NCBI GenBank assembly: GCA_035574195.1 | Contig: DATLZE010000002.1 | Location: forward strand, 1-51,104 | Source of the DNA: SG8-41 sp035574195 | GTDB lineage: Bacteria; Pseudomonadota; Gammaproteobacteria; Burkholderiales; SG8-41 | Direction of reading: 5' to 3' | Length of the DNA: 51,104 nucleotides | In this document: one piece after another, positions 32,578 through 41,459 of the stretch | Numbering within the stretch: the stretch's first letter is position 1 | Layout: every line of letters begins with the position of its first letter | Notes under the pieces: model-generated | Told to the model about the DNA's origin: nothing | Databases searched by the model: none | The model's input: only the letters and a program-made list of their open reading frames with translations | Position numbers and translations under genes: made by a program

Positions 32578-33387
32578 ATGCAGCGGGGGGGCGCACCGGT
32601 AGCCGCGCTGGCGCTCGGGTTCTTTCTCCTGTGCCTGCTTCCGGCCTGTGCTCCCCTGCCGGCGGGCAAGCGCGCAGCCGACAGCACGGGGCTCTACAAC
32701 GCGATCGTCACGGACGATGCGGACACCGTGCGCGCGGCGATCCGCTCGGGCGCGGCGAGCGTCAACCAGCGCATTCCCGCTCCGGGCTATCTCGAGGGCA
32801 CGCCGCTCATCACGCTCGCGGCCAAGTACGCCTCGCTCAACGTGCTGCGCTATCTGATCGCCGCCGGCGCCGACGTCAACGCGCGCACCCCGGTGGCGGA
32901 GACCGCGCTCATGCTCGCCTGCTACTTCATGGAGGAGAGTTTTCTCGGCGGCGCTTCGTACGAGCGGCACGAGCAGGCGGCGCGGCTGCTCGCCGCGGCG
33001 GGAGCGGACCTGGAGGGAGCGCCCCACGGCTACACGGCGCTCTCCTACGCCGCCTACCGGGGGCGCGACCGCACCGTGCGCTTTCTGCTCGAGCGCGGGG
33101 CGCGGGTGAACGGCCAGGTGGCGGACGGCGTGGCCTACATCCCGACACCGCTCATGATGGCCGCGATGATGGGCCACCGCAGCACGGTGCTGCTGCTGCT
33201 CGCCGCCGGCGCCGATCCCCGCATCCGGGTCCATGGCGGGCACACGGCGCGGGAGCTCGCGGAGAAGCGTCGCAACGGGCAGATCGCGCAGCTGCTCGCG
33301 TGCGCCGAGAACCTGCCGCCGGGCCGCGCCGCAGCCTGCGAGTGCGCGGCCGCACGCCCGCTGCTCGCCCAGGCGGCCTGCCGTTGA
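32578..33387 (+). CDS. Ankyrin-repeat lipoprotein
   Basis: 269 residues with a ribosome site (gggggaaggg) before the ATG. Lipoprotein leader (ALGFFLLCLLPAC). About five ankyrin repeats: LYNAIVTDDADTVRAAIRSG, TPLITLAAKYASLNVLRYLI with AAGADVNA, TALMLACYF...AARLLAAAGADL, TALSYAAYRGRDRTVRFLLE and TPLMMAAMMGHRSTVLLLLA. The Cys-containing tail (CAENLPPGRAAACECAAARP) is unusual. Ankyrin lipoproteins act as protein-binding or inhibitory modules; the partner is unknown. First gene of the second accessory stretch. Confidence 0.85.
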   Translation: MQRGGAPVAALALGFFLLCLLPACAPLPAGKRAADSTGLYNAIVTDDADTVRAAIRSGAASVNQRIPAPGYLEGTPLITLAAKYASLNVLRYLIAAGADVNARTPVAETALMLACYFMEESFLGGASYERHEQAARLLAAAGADLEGAPHGYTALSYAAYRGRDRTVRFLLERGARVNGQVADGVAYIPTPLMMAAMMGHRSTVLLLLAAGADPRIRVHGGHTARELAEKRRNGQIAQLLACAENLPPGRAAACECAAARPLLAQAACR

Positions 33388-33429
33388 CGCATCGCGCCTA
33401 GGCAAGCTCCGGACGGACCCCGCGCCGCT

Positions 33430-33768
33430 TCAAGCGGGCGCCTTGCGCTGAAACAGCGGGCGTTCCTCCTCCCACACGACTCCGCATTCTTTTTTCGCAG
33501 CGCGCTCGAGCAGCTCGATCAGGGGAAAGGCCCGCTGCCGCAGCGAGACCCTGGGCCCGGCGGTGCCTTCCTCCTCCTGGCGTGCCCCAACCGGCTTTTC
33601 CTCCTGCGCGGCCACCGCCCGCTTCAGCCGCTCGAGCGCCGCGGGCACGTCCTCGGCCGCGAGCGCCCCCGGCAGCACTCCGCTCTGGCCCATCATCCTG
33701 AGCAGGGTGACGGCGATGTCGCCGAACATAATGAGGCTGCCGGCGTCGCTGCGAAATCGCACGATCAT
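33430..33768 (-). CDS. DUF1840 domain-containing protein
   Basis: 112 residues beginning MIVRFRSDAGSLIMFGDIAV and TLLRMMGQSGVLPGALAAED, which is the recognisable DUF1840 opening, then a charged linker and RQRAFPLIELLERAAKKECG VVWE, the conserved end. Function unknown; widespread in betaproteobacteria. It is encoded 83 bases downstream of the arginase-aminotransferase gene and may be the last gene of that unit. Confidence 0.88.
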   Translation of the reverse strand: MIVRFRSDAGSLIMFGDIAVTLLRMMGQSGVLPGALAAEDVPAALERLKRAVAAQEEKPVGARQEEEGTAGPRVSLRQRAFPLIELLERAAKKECGVVWEEERPLFQRKAPA

Positions 33769-33851
33769 CGCGGATCGCTCCCGGAGTCGGTGGCTCGAGG
33801 GCCCGATGATGGCATGGGCGCGAGGCGCCCGTAAACGGTGAGCAGCGAGCG

Positions 33852-36083
33852 CTAACCGGCGAGCGTTCCGCGGCGGGCGATGGGGCTCGGCGCCGCGCTC
33901 CGCGACGGCTCCCGGATCCCGCTCGCGGCCTCCGCCAGCGCCGCGCGGATCGCGGCGAGCGCCTCCTCGAGCTGCTCCTGCGTGATCGTGAGCGGAGGGG
34001 TCAGCCGCAGCACGGAGCCGTGGGTTTCCTTGGTGAGCACGCCGTGGGCGAGCAGCCGCTCGCACAGCGCCCGCGCCGGCATGAGCGCGGGATCGATCTC
34101 CAGGCCGATCATCAGCCCCCGCCCGCGCACCTCGCGCACGAGCGGGTTTTCGATCGCGCGCAGCTCCGCCAGGAGGCGCTCGCCGAGCCGCGCCGCGCGC
34201 CCCGCAAAATCCTCCTCGACGGCGAGGTTCAGCGCTTCGAGCGCGACCGCTGCCGCCAGCGGATTGCCGGCGTAGGTGCTGCCGTGGTCGCCCGGCCCGA
34301 AGACTTCCATCACGTCGCGCCGCGCGAGGAACGCCGACACCGGGTAGAGCCCGCCGCCGAGCGCCTTGCCGAGCGTGAGCCCGTCGGGCCTGACGCCCTC
34401 GTGCTCGCACGCGAGCAGCCGCCCGGTGCGCCCGAGCCCGGTCTGGATCTCGTCGCAGATCAGCAGCACGTCGCGCTGGCTGCAGATGCGCGCGCACTCG
34501 GCGAGATAGCCCGCGGGCGGCACGATGATGCCGGCTTCGCCCTGGATCGGCTCGACCAGGAACGCCGCGGTGTGCGGCGTGATCGCACGCGCGAGCGCCG
34601 CAGCATCGCCGTAGGGCACGCGCTTGAACCCGGGCGGATAGGGGCCGAAGCCCTCGCGATATTGCGGCTCGCCCGAGAGCGCGAGGGCGGCGATCGAGCG
34701 GCCGTGGAAATTGCCCTCGCAGGCGATGATTTCCGCCCGCTCCGGCGGGATGCCCTTCACCTGATAGCCCCACTTGCGCGCCGCTTTGAGCGCCACTTCC
34801 ACCGCCTCCACCCCGGTATTCGCCGGTAGCGCCATGTCTTGCCCCGTGAGCTCGCACAACCGCGCGAGAAACTGCGGCAGCCGGTCGTTGTAGTAATTGC
34901 GCGAGGTGAGGGCGAGCGTGCGCGCCTGCTCGGCGAGCGCCCGGGCAAGGCGCGGGTGGCAGTGCCCGTGGCTCGCCGCCGAATGGGCGCTCATCATGTC
35001 GATGTAGCGCCGGCCGTTTTCGTCCCACAGGCACGCGCCCTCGCCGCGCACCAGCACCACGGGCAGCGGGTCGTAGTGTTGCGCGCTGTACTGATGCTCG
35101 AGGTCCGCGGCCGAGGAGCTGAAACGCAACGAGCGCTGGCCTGTGAGCATCGCCACGAGGAGCTCGGCCACCAGGCCCGCAGTGGCCGCGTGGCGGTCGA
35201 GTTGCGGGTTGTATTCCACGATCTCCACTCCCGCGAGCAGCCGGTGGCGCGCCAGCCGCGTGAGCGCCGCGGTGAGCTCTCCGACCGAGATGCCGCCCGG
35301 AACCGGCGTGCCCACGCCCGGCGCCTCCTGCGGATCGAGCGCGTCGAGGTCAATGCTGAGGCCGAAGCCCGCCGTGCCGCGGCTCACGTGCTCGAGCGCC
35401 TCGCACAGCACCGCCTCGAGCCCGCGGCGGGCGACCTCCTGCATGAAGTGGATGCGCACGCCGAGCCGCTTGAGCAGCTCCGCCTCGCCCGCCTCGAAGC
35501 TGCGCACCCCCACCAGGCACACATGGCGGGGGTCGAGCCGCGCCCCGTCGGCGATCGAGGTGAGCAGGGGATCCCCGTGACCGAGGAGGCACGCGAGCGG
35601 CATGCCGTGAAGCGCCCCGCTCGGCGTCGTCTGCGGCGTGTGCGCGTCCATGTGCGCGTCCACCCAGATCAGGCCCAGCGCGCCGCCGGGCGCGAGCGCC
35701 CGGGCGAGGCCTTTCCAGGTGCCGATCGCGCAGGAATGGTCGCCCCCGAGAATTACGGGCAGAGCGCCGCGCCGGACGATGCCTTCCACGCGCCGCGCGA
35801 GGCGCCGGCAGGTGTCGGCCACCGCCTTCAGCGCGTCGGTCTCGGCTGCGTCGGGGCGCACGGTGTCGCTCCACGCCACCCGCAGGCCGCGCGACTGGAG
35901 GCGAGCGGTGAGCCGCGCGGCGCGCAGCGCGTCGGGCCCGGTCTCGCAGCGCCGGTCGCGCGCGCCCAGTCCGCACGCGACCCCGATGATCTGCAGCGTC
36001 CTGGCGGGATAGCCCGCGAAGGGCCTCGCGTCGTTCAATTCTCCGTCCTCCAGGCGCGCGCCGAAACCGCGCCGCGGCCGCAA
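33852..36083 (-). CDS. Fused arginase-ornithine aminotransferase
   Basis: 743 residues holding two enzymes. Residues about 28-315 are an arginase: Mn ligands H116 in LGGDHS, D142/H144/D146 in WVDAHMDAH, D245/D247 in SIDLDALDP, and E290 in EIVEYNP; all are present. Residues about 325-725 are a class-III PLP ornithine aminotransferase: YSAQHYDPLPVVLVRGEGA, NTGVEAVEVALKAARKWGY, D544 in ICDEIQTGLGRTG and the PLP lysine K573 in LTLGKALGGG. No stop or frameshift separates them; the linker is about 15 residues (LRFSSSAADLEHQYSAQ). The product would turn arginine into urea and glutamate semialdehyde. Start is TTG 36083 with an AAAGGG site, since no ATG is near. It follows putA by 37 bases, so both are probably co-transcribed. 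Confidence 0.92.
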   Translation of the reverse strand: MRPRRGFGARLEDGELNDARPFAGYPARTLQIIGVACGLGARDRRCETGPDALRAARLTARLQSRGLRVAWSDTVRPDAAETDALKAVADTCRRLARRVEGIVRRGALPVILGGDHSCAIGTWKGLARALAPGGALGLIWVDAHMDAHTPQTTPSGALHGMPLACLLGHGDPLLTSIADGARLDPRHVCLVGVRSFEAGEAELLKRLGVRIHFMQEVARRGLEAVLCEALEHVSRGTAGFGLSIDLDALDPQEAPGVGTPVPGGISVGELTAALTRLARHRLLAGVEIVEYNPQLDRHAATAGLVAELLVAMLTGQRSLRFSSSAADLEHQYSAQHYDPLPVVLVRGEGACLWDENGRRYIDMMSAHSAASHGHCHPRLARALAEQARTLALTSRNYYNDRLPQFLARLCELTGQDMALPANTGVEAVEVALKAARKWGYQVKGIPPERAEIIACEGNFHGRSIAALALSGEPQYREGFGPYPPGFKRVPYGDAAALARAITPHTAAFLVEPIQGEAGIIVPPAGYLAECARICSQRDVLLICDEIQTGLGRTGRLLACEHEGVRPDGLTLGKALGGGLYPVSAFLARRDVMEVFGPGDHGSTYAGNPLAAAVALEALNLAVEEDFAGRAARLGERLLAELRAIENPLVREVRGRGLMIGLEIDPALMPARALCERLLAHGVLTKETHGSVLRLTPPLTITQEQLEEALAAIRAALAEAASGIREPSRSAAPSPIARRGTLAG

Positions 36084-36120
36084 GCCCTTTCAGCTTAGAG
36101 AGCGCGGTGCGGCGTTTCGT

Positions 36121-39006
36121 TCAGCGCAGCCCCTGCGGCACGAAGCCGTGGCGCATCGTGTTCTCGCTCACGGTGCGGCTCCACAGGAACTGCTTGAGAT
36201 AATCGGGCCCGCCGGCCGCAATCCCGGTGCCGGAGAGCTTCACGCCGCCGAAGGGCTGGGCCGCGACCAGCGCTCCCGTGATGCGGCGGTTGAGGTAGAG
36301 GTTGCCCACGCGCAGCCGCTCGCGCGCGGCGGCGAGGTGCGCGGGCAGGCGCGAGAACACGCCCCCGGTGAGCGCGTAGTCGGAGTCGAGGGCGATCGCG
36401 AGCGCCCGCTCGAAGTCGGCGGCATGCAGCACGCTGAGCACCGGCGCGAAGATTTCCTCGCGCGCCAGGCGGTGGTGCGGCTCGATGCCGGTGAAGATGC
36501 TGGGCGGCACGTAGTAGCCTTCGTCCGGAACCCTGCCCTGGTAATAGAGCGTGCCCTCGCGCCGGCCGATCTCGATGCAGCCGAGCGCCTTCTGCTGCGC
36601 CTCGCGCGTGATCACCGGGCCGAACACGTGCTGCGGGTCCTCGGGCGGGCCGTAGGAGTGGGCGTCGAGCGCCTGCGCGAGCCGCTCGAGGAGCCGATCG
36701 TGCACTCGGCCCACCGCGATCAGGCGCGAGCAGGCCGAGCATTTCTGGCCCTGGTAGCCGAACGCGGAGTGCAGGATCTGCGGCACCGCCTCGTCGAGAT
36801 CGGCGTCCTCGTCGACGATCACCGCGTTTTTGCCGCCCATCTCGCACACCACGCGCTTCACGTGCGATTGCCCCTGCGCGAGCCGCGCCGCGCTCTCGAG
36901 GATCGCGAGCCCCACCTCGCGCGAGCCGGTGAAGGCGACGAGGTTGACCTGCGGGTGGGCGACGAGGAAGTCGCCGACCACGGCGCCCCGGCCCGGCACG
37001 AGCTGGCAGACTGGCGGCGGAAATCCCGCCTCGAGCAGGATCTCGTGGAACTTGTGCGCCACGATCGCCGCTGGCGCCGCCGGCTTCATGATCGCGCAGT
37101 TGCCGGTGACGAGCGCCGCGGCGGTCATCCCGGCGAGGATCGCGAGCGGGAAGTTCCACGGCGCGATTACGACCGCCACCCCGCGCGGCTCGTAGCGCAT
37201 GAGGTTCGTCTCGCCGGGAAAGCTCACCGTCTCGCGCCAGCCGTCGAGCCGCGCTGCCTCCTGCGCGTAGTAGCGCAGGTAGTCGATCGCCTCCGCCACG
37301 TCGGCGTCGGCCTCGCGCCAGCTCTTCGCCTGCTCGAGCACCTGCCACGCCGCCAGCTCGTGGCGGCGGGCGAGCAGCAGACCCGCGGCGGCGAGCGCCG
37401 CCTCGATGCGGCGGGCGGCGGGCGCGTCGCGCCAGGCGGGGAAGGCGGCGAGCGCATTCTCGACTGCGCGCGCGGCGTGGCCGCGGCCGGCCTGGGCGAC
37501 GAGACCCAGCACCTCGGAGGGGCGGGCAGGATTGAGCGCGGGGCGTTCCCCCTCGGGAGACTCGCGCGCGCCCGCAATCGCGAGCGGATAGCGCCGGCCG
37601 AGCTCCGCCCGCACGCGCGCGAGGGCCTGCGCGAAGCGGCTGCGCTCCGACGCGCGGCTGAAATCGGTGGGGGGCGTGTTGGCGAAGGCGGGCGCGGCCG
37701 CCTCCGCGGTCTCGATGCCGGGCCGGGGCGCTGCGAGCAGCCGCTCGGGCTCGCCGCCTTCGGCGTAGGTGTGGCGCAGGATCGAGGTCGAGGCGGTGTT
37801 CTCCAGCAAGCGCCGGATGAGGTAGGCGATGCCAGCCACGAGATCGCCGCTCGGCACGTAGATGCGAAGTTGCAGTCCCATGCCCGCCACCGCCCGCGCG
37901 AGCGGCTCCGCCATGCCATAGAGCATCTGGATTTCCCATTCCTCACGCCCGAGCGCGAGCTCGCGCGCGAGCGCGATCGCGTGCGCGAGGCTGCGCAGGT
38001 TGTGGCTGGCGATGGCGGGGTAGAGCGCGTCGCGGTTCTCGAACAGCACGCGCGTCAGCCGCTCGTAGGCGGCGTCGGTTTGCGCCTTGTCCCGGTAGAC
38101 GGGCACCGGCCAGCGCCGCTGGCGGGCGGTCGCGACCTCGGTGTCCCAGTAGGCGCCCTTCACCAGGCGCACCGCAACGCGCCGGCGCGCCGCGCGCGCC
38201 CAGTGCGCGAGCTCCTCGAGATCGCGCGCTGTTTCGGGGAGATAGGCCTGCAGCGCGACGCCAGGCAGCCAGCCGCCGGCCGGCTGCGCCTCCAAGATCG
38301 CGCGCAAGACGCGCAGCACGAGGGGCTTGATCTCGTAGTGCTCCATGTCCACGGTGAGCGCGCCGCCTGCCGCCGCGACCTGCGCGAGCAGGGGGCCGAG
38401 CCGCGCGAGCACGCGCCGTTCGGAGCCCGCGGGATCGAGGGGATCGAAGCGCGGGGTGAGCGCCGAGAGCTTGAGCGAGAGATGGGGCGGGCCGCCCGCG
38501 GCCCGCTGCCAGGCGAGGAGCCTGAGATAGCGCGCGAGGTAAGCGTCCGCTTCACGCTCGGTCAGCACCGCCTCTCCCACGGCATCGAGCGTCGCGCCGG
38601 CACCCTGCCGCGCGAGCCGTGCGAGCACGCGTCTTACTTCGGAGGGGGATTCCTCGACCAAGAACAGCCGCGCGGTGCGCACAACGCTCGCCCTGACCGC
38701 CCAGGCGAGCGCCGGGTGGCTGCCCAGCCCGAGCAGCCGGCCCCAGGGGCCCGCGAGCCGGTGGCCGTCGAGATACGCCCGGAAGTGCTCGGCGATCGCC
38801 TCGGCGCGGTCGAGCTGGGGCAGCACGTCTATGAACCGGAAGAGCGCCGCACGCAGCTGCTCGTCGGCGAGCGCCTGCCGCAGCAGGGCGCCGCGCACGC
38901 CGCGCGCGCCGAACAGCGCGGGCCGGGCGCGCACGGCGTCGCGGTAGAGCCGGCCGCCCACCTCGCGGATCAGCGGCTCGAGCTCCTGCTCTCGCGGGGC
39001 GTCCAT
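36121..39006 (-). CDS. putA: Bifunctional proline dehydrogenase / glutamate semialdehyde dehydrogenase
   Basis: 961 residues from ATG 39006, which has a GGGGAGG site just upstream. N-terminal FAD-dependent proline dehydrogenase barrel: LSLKLSALTPRFDPL, TVDMEHYEIKPLVL, VAVRLVKGAYWDTEVATARQ and ATHN-like AIASHNLRSLAHA. C-terminal NAD-dependent aldehyde dehydrogenase: IAPWNFPLAILAGMTAAALV, catalytic E722 in CEMGGKNAV and nucleophile C756 in GQKCSACSR. The length and the absence of a ribbon-helix-helix N-terminus mean it lacks the DNA-binding autorepressor of E. coli PutA. Substrate from the downstream ornithine aminotransferase (glutamate semialdehyde/P5C) would feed its second active site. Confidence 0.96.
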   Translation of the reverse strand: MDAPREQELEPLIREVGGRLYRDAVRARPALFGARGVRGALLRQALADEQLRAALFRFIDVLPQLDRAEAIAEHFRAYLDGHRLAGPWGRLLGLGSHPALAWAVRASVVRTARLFLVEESPSEVRRVLARLARQGAGATLDAVGEAVLTEREADAYLARYLRLLAWQRAAGGPPHLSLKLSALTPRFDPLDPAGSERRVLARLGPLLAQVAAAGGALTVDMEHYEIKPLVLRVLRAILEAQPAGGWLPGVALQAYLPETARDLEELAHWARAARRRVAVRLVKGAYWDTEVATARQRRWPVPVYRDKAQTDAAYERLTRVLFENRDALYPAIASHNLRSLAHAIALARELALGREEWEIQMLYGMAEPLARAVAGMGLQLRIYVPSGDLVAGIAYLIRRLLENTASTSILRHTYAEGGEPERLLAAPRPGIETAEAAAPAFANTPPTDFSRASERSRFAQALARVRAELGRRYPLAIAGARESPEGERPALNPARPSEVLGLVAQAGRGHAARAVENALAAFPAWRDAPAARRIEAALAAAGLLLARRHELAAWQVLEQAKSWREADADVAEAIDYLRYYAQEAARLDGWRETVSFPGETNLMRYEPRGVAVVIAPWNFPLAILAGMTAAALVTGNCAIMKPAAPAAIVAHKFHEILLEAGFPPPVCQLVPGRGAVVGDFLVAHPQVNLVAFTGSREVGLAILESAARLAQGQSHVKRVVCEMGGKNAVIVDEDADLDEAVPQILHSAFGYQGQKCSACSRLIAVGRVHDRLLERLAQALDAHSYGPPEDPQHVFGPVITREAQQKALGCIEIGRREGTLYYQGRVPDEGYYVPPSIFTGIEPHHRLAREEIFAPVLSVLHAADFERALAIALDSDYALTGGVFSRLPAHLAAARERLRVGNLYLNRRITGALVAAQPFGGVKLSGTGIAAGGPDYLKQFLWSRTVSENTMRHGFVPQGLR

Positions 39007-39151
39007 CGCCTCCCCGGCAACGAACAATCTTATTTAGACAGCGGGTCCGGTGCCCGGATTCTCGCGCGGGGCGGCGGGGGAGTGGAACGGGCCGGGGCGC
39101 GCGGAAGTCTAATCCGGTACCAAAGTTGCCGGACTGCAGGAGGTGGTTTCC

Positions 39152-39523
39152 ATGGTAACGACGGCAACCAAACGATGGCAGGACTGGGTGAACTTGGTGC
39201 TCGGTCTGTGGCTATTCGTATCTCCCTGGGCGCTGGATTACGCCGCACTGCAGAGCGCCGCCTGGAACGCCTATCTCGTGGGCGCGGCGATCGTCGTGTT
39301 CGCGGCGATCGCGGCCTACATGCCGCAGGCGTGGGAGGAGATGATCAATACCGTTCTCGGTATCTGGCTCGTCTTCTCGCCCTACGTGCTGGGCTTCGCG
39401 TCGCACACGATGACGGCGCTGCACACGGTGGTGGCGGGCGTGTTGATCACCGCCTTCGCGGTGGGCGCGATGTTCAGCGACGAGGCGTTCTACAAGCGCT
39501 GGCACGACAGTCACATGTTCTGA
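39152..39523 (+). CDS. SPW repeat membrane protein
   Basis: 123 residues, strong ribosome site (AGGAGGTGG) before the ATG. Two SPW-type units of two helices each: WVNLVLGLWLFVSPWALDYA and INTVLGIWLVFSPYVLGFAS, then a last helix (VVAGVLITAFAVGAMF). SPW repeats are small membrane modules of unknown role in many bacteria and archaea. Divergent from putA. Followed by a good terminator. Confidence 0.9.
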   Translation: MVTTATKRWQDWVNLVLGLWLFVSPWALDYAALQSAAWNAYLVGAAIVVFAAIAAYMPQAWEEMINTVLGIWLVFSPYVLGFASHTMTALHTVVAGVLITAFAVGAMFSDEAFYKRWHDSHMF

Positions 39524-39551
39524 CCGGCGCGCGGTAGAATGCGGGGAAGCG

Positions 39552-39583
39552 GGGCGGGCGCAGCGTGCGCCCGCCCTTGTTTT
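39552..39583 (+). terminator. Rho-independent terminator after SPW gene
   Basis: GGGCGGGCGCA (39552-39562), loop GCG, TGCGCCCGCCC (39566-39576), then TTGTTTT. A perfect 11-bp stem 29 bases after the SPW stop; it ends 16 bases before the cupin gene's ATG, so the cupin gene depends on read-through or on overlap with its own start region. Confidence 0.85.
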
Positions 39584-39598
39584 GCAGGGAGGTCGGGC

Positions 39599-40072
39599 AT
39601 GACAAGGACGAATCCCCCCGCGCTCGATCCGACGGCGGTGGCGGGCGTGACCGGATCGAACTATCCCGAGCCGTTTCGCTCGCGCGTCTCCGGACGCGTG
39701 AAGCGGCGCCTGGGAGAGGCGCTGGGGCTCAGGAGCTTCGGCGTCAATCTCACCACCCTTGCACCGGGAGCGGCCTCGGCGCTGCGCCACTGGCACTCGC
39801 ACGAAGACGAGTTCATCTACGTGCTCGAGGGCGAGCTCGTGCTCGTGACCGATGCGGGGGAACAGCGGCTCGGCCCCGGCATGTGCGCGGGCTTTCCCGC
39901 AGGCCGGCCCGACGGCCATTGCCTCGTCAATCGCACCGATCGCAACGCCGTCTATCTCGAGGTCGGCGACCGCCGTCCGGAGGACACGGTGACCTATCCC
40001 GACGACGACATCGTGGGCCGGGCGACGCCGCAGGGGCGGCGCTTTTTCCACAAGGACGGAACCCCGTATTGA
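39599..40072 (+). CDS. Cupin-domain protein
   Basis: 157 residues, ribosome site AGGGAGGT. A single cupin barrel: motif 1 is RHWHSHEDEFIYVLEGELVL with metal-ligand histidines HWHxHxxE, and motif 2 is GMCAGFPAGRPDGHCLVNR with the fourth ligand H. Such small cupins bind a metal and often act on sugars or organic acids; substrate unknown. Its stop codon TGA (40070-40072) is the first triplet of an inverted copy of the dispersed repeat. Confidence 0.85.
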   Translation: MTRTNPPALDPTAVAGVTGSNYPEPFRSRVSGRVKRRLGEALGLRSFGVNLTTLAPGAASALRHWHSHEDEFIYVLEGELVLVTDAGEQRLGPGMCAGFPAGRPDGHCLVNRTDRNAVYLEVGDRRPEDTVTYPDDDIVGRATPQGRRFFHKDGTPY

Positions 40073-40182
40073 CGAGCGCCGTGAAAATGGCCTGACGGCG
40101 CCCCTCCTCCCCGACCCTTGCCGGGCGGAGAGGGCAAATGGTCGGCGGAAAAGGGGGCGCGTCAGCCATTTATCCGAGACTC
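40070..40182 (-). repeat. ~115-bp dispersed hairpin repeat, copy 3 (inverted)
   Basis: On the minus strand it reads GAGTCTCGGATAAATGGCTG, then CTTTTCCGCCGACCATTTGC, CCTCTCCGCCCGGCAAGGGT and ends ATTTTCACGGCGCTCGTCA. It is the best preserved of the three copies. It begins exactly at the cupin stop codon and reaches to 56 bases from the EamA gene's end. Confidence 0.82.
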
Positions 40183-40238
40183 GGTAGCCGAGGCGAAAAA
40201 TGTGGCGCGGCGAGCGCCGAGCGGGTTTTCGTTCTGTT

Positions 40239-41180
40239 TCAGGACCTTTCGCCTCCAGGCCGGGCCGGCTTCAGGCTGATCACGACAACACCGACCAGCA
40301 CTAGCGCGGAGCCCGCGAGCTGAAGCGGTGTCATCACCTCCTCCAGTCCCAGCCAGCCGAAAGCGATGGTGGTCACCGGGCCGAGCGCGCCTACGATCGC
40401 GACCGTGTTGGCGCCCGCGCGCCGCAGCGCTTCCGATACCATGAAGACGGGAATGACTGTGCTCACCACCGCCATCGCGATCGCGTAGCCGTAGACGGGA
40501 GCGGGCAGCTCGAGGGCGGAGAGCGGCCGCAGGAAAAAGAACTGGAGGATACAGGCAGCGCTCGCCGCGCTCATCGCATAGGCGGTGAAGCGCACCGAGC
40601 CGACGCGCGCGATCACTTCGGTTCCGGCGACGAGATAGACTGCGTAGCAGGCGGCGCCCCCGAAGACCAGGATCGCGCCGAGCCAGAAGTCGCGCGCTGC
40701 GGCCCCGAGCGAGGGGGCGAACACGAGAAGGAGCCCGCCATAGGTGAGCGCGAGCGCGGCGAGCTCGCGCTTGGTCGCGCGTTTTCCGAGGAGCGCGGCC
40801 GAGAGCACGACGACGAGCGTGGGATAGGTGAATTGCAGCAGCCGCCCGAGCCCAGCGGAAATGTACTGCAATCCCAGGAAATCGAGAAAGCTCGCCGCGT
40901 AGTAGCTGAGCAGCCCCAGCCCCATTACCGTCGCGAGCTCGCGGCCCGCGAGCGGCCGCTGCTGCGAGCCGCCCCGCACCCAGAGCGCCGCCGCGATGAA
41001 GAACGGCGCCGAGAATACCATCCGCAGCGCGAGCAGCGTGACCGGATCGGTGACGTGGGCGTAGGCGAGCTTGATGAAGATCGGGCGCAGCGAGAAGAAC
41101 ACCACGCCGCCCACCGCGAGCGCGATTCCGGCGACAAACCAGCCGCGCCTTCTGTCGGCAGCGCTCAAGGCAGGCTCCAC
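40239..41180 (-). CDS. EamA/DMT-family transporter
   Basis: 313 residues with ten hydrophobic segments in two EamA halves: first half from GWFVAGIALAVGGVVFFSLR to VFAPSLGA, second from FWLGAILVFGGAACYAVYLV to VLVGVVVISLKPARP. The conserved end of each half is seen (FLDFLGLQYISAGLGRLLQF; GALGPVTTIAFGWLGLEEVM). Drug/metabolite transporters of this type export amino acids, nucleotides or other small molecules; substrate not predictable. Convergent with the cupin gene. Confidence 0.9.
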   Translation of the reverse strand: MEPALSAADRRRGWFVAGIALAVGGVVFFSLRPIFIKLAYAHVTDPVTLLALRMVFSAPFFIAAALWVRGGSQQRPLAGRELATVMGLGLLSYYAASFLDFLGLQYISAGLGRLLQFTYPTLVVVLSAALLGKRATKRELAALALTYGGLLLVFAPSLGAAARDFWLGAILVFGGAACYAVYLVAGTEVIARVGSVRFTAYAMSAASAACILQFFFLRPLSALELPAPVYGYAIAMAVVSTVIPVFMVSEALRRAGANTVAIVGALGPVTTIAFGWLGLEEVMTPLQLAGSALVLVGVVVISLKPARPGGERS

Positions 41181-41459
41181 CGGCGCAAGGCGGGAGTCGA
41201 AAGTCGGGAATCGGAAGGGTTTGTCGTCACGGCCTCACTTCTTCATCGCTATATCGTCAATCTGCCGGAGAAGGTCCGGCGGCAGAGGCGCTCGGGGACA
41301 AGGGACCAATCGCGCCGCCGCAGGTCTCGGGCTCCGATTTTGCTACGGCCGCTGCGGGCCTGCCAGGCAAGGGGAGCCGGCTGCCGTCCACCCGGTGGAC
41401 ACGCTACCGATCGGGCCCGGCTGCAGCGACCTTCGCCCCTGCTGCGGCGCTGCGGCGAT

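Noticed and set aside
36148..39537. Long plus-strand open frame opposite putA
   Set aside because: Antisense shadow of putA; the putA strand has complete catalytic motifs for both domains.
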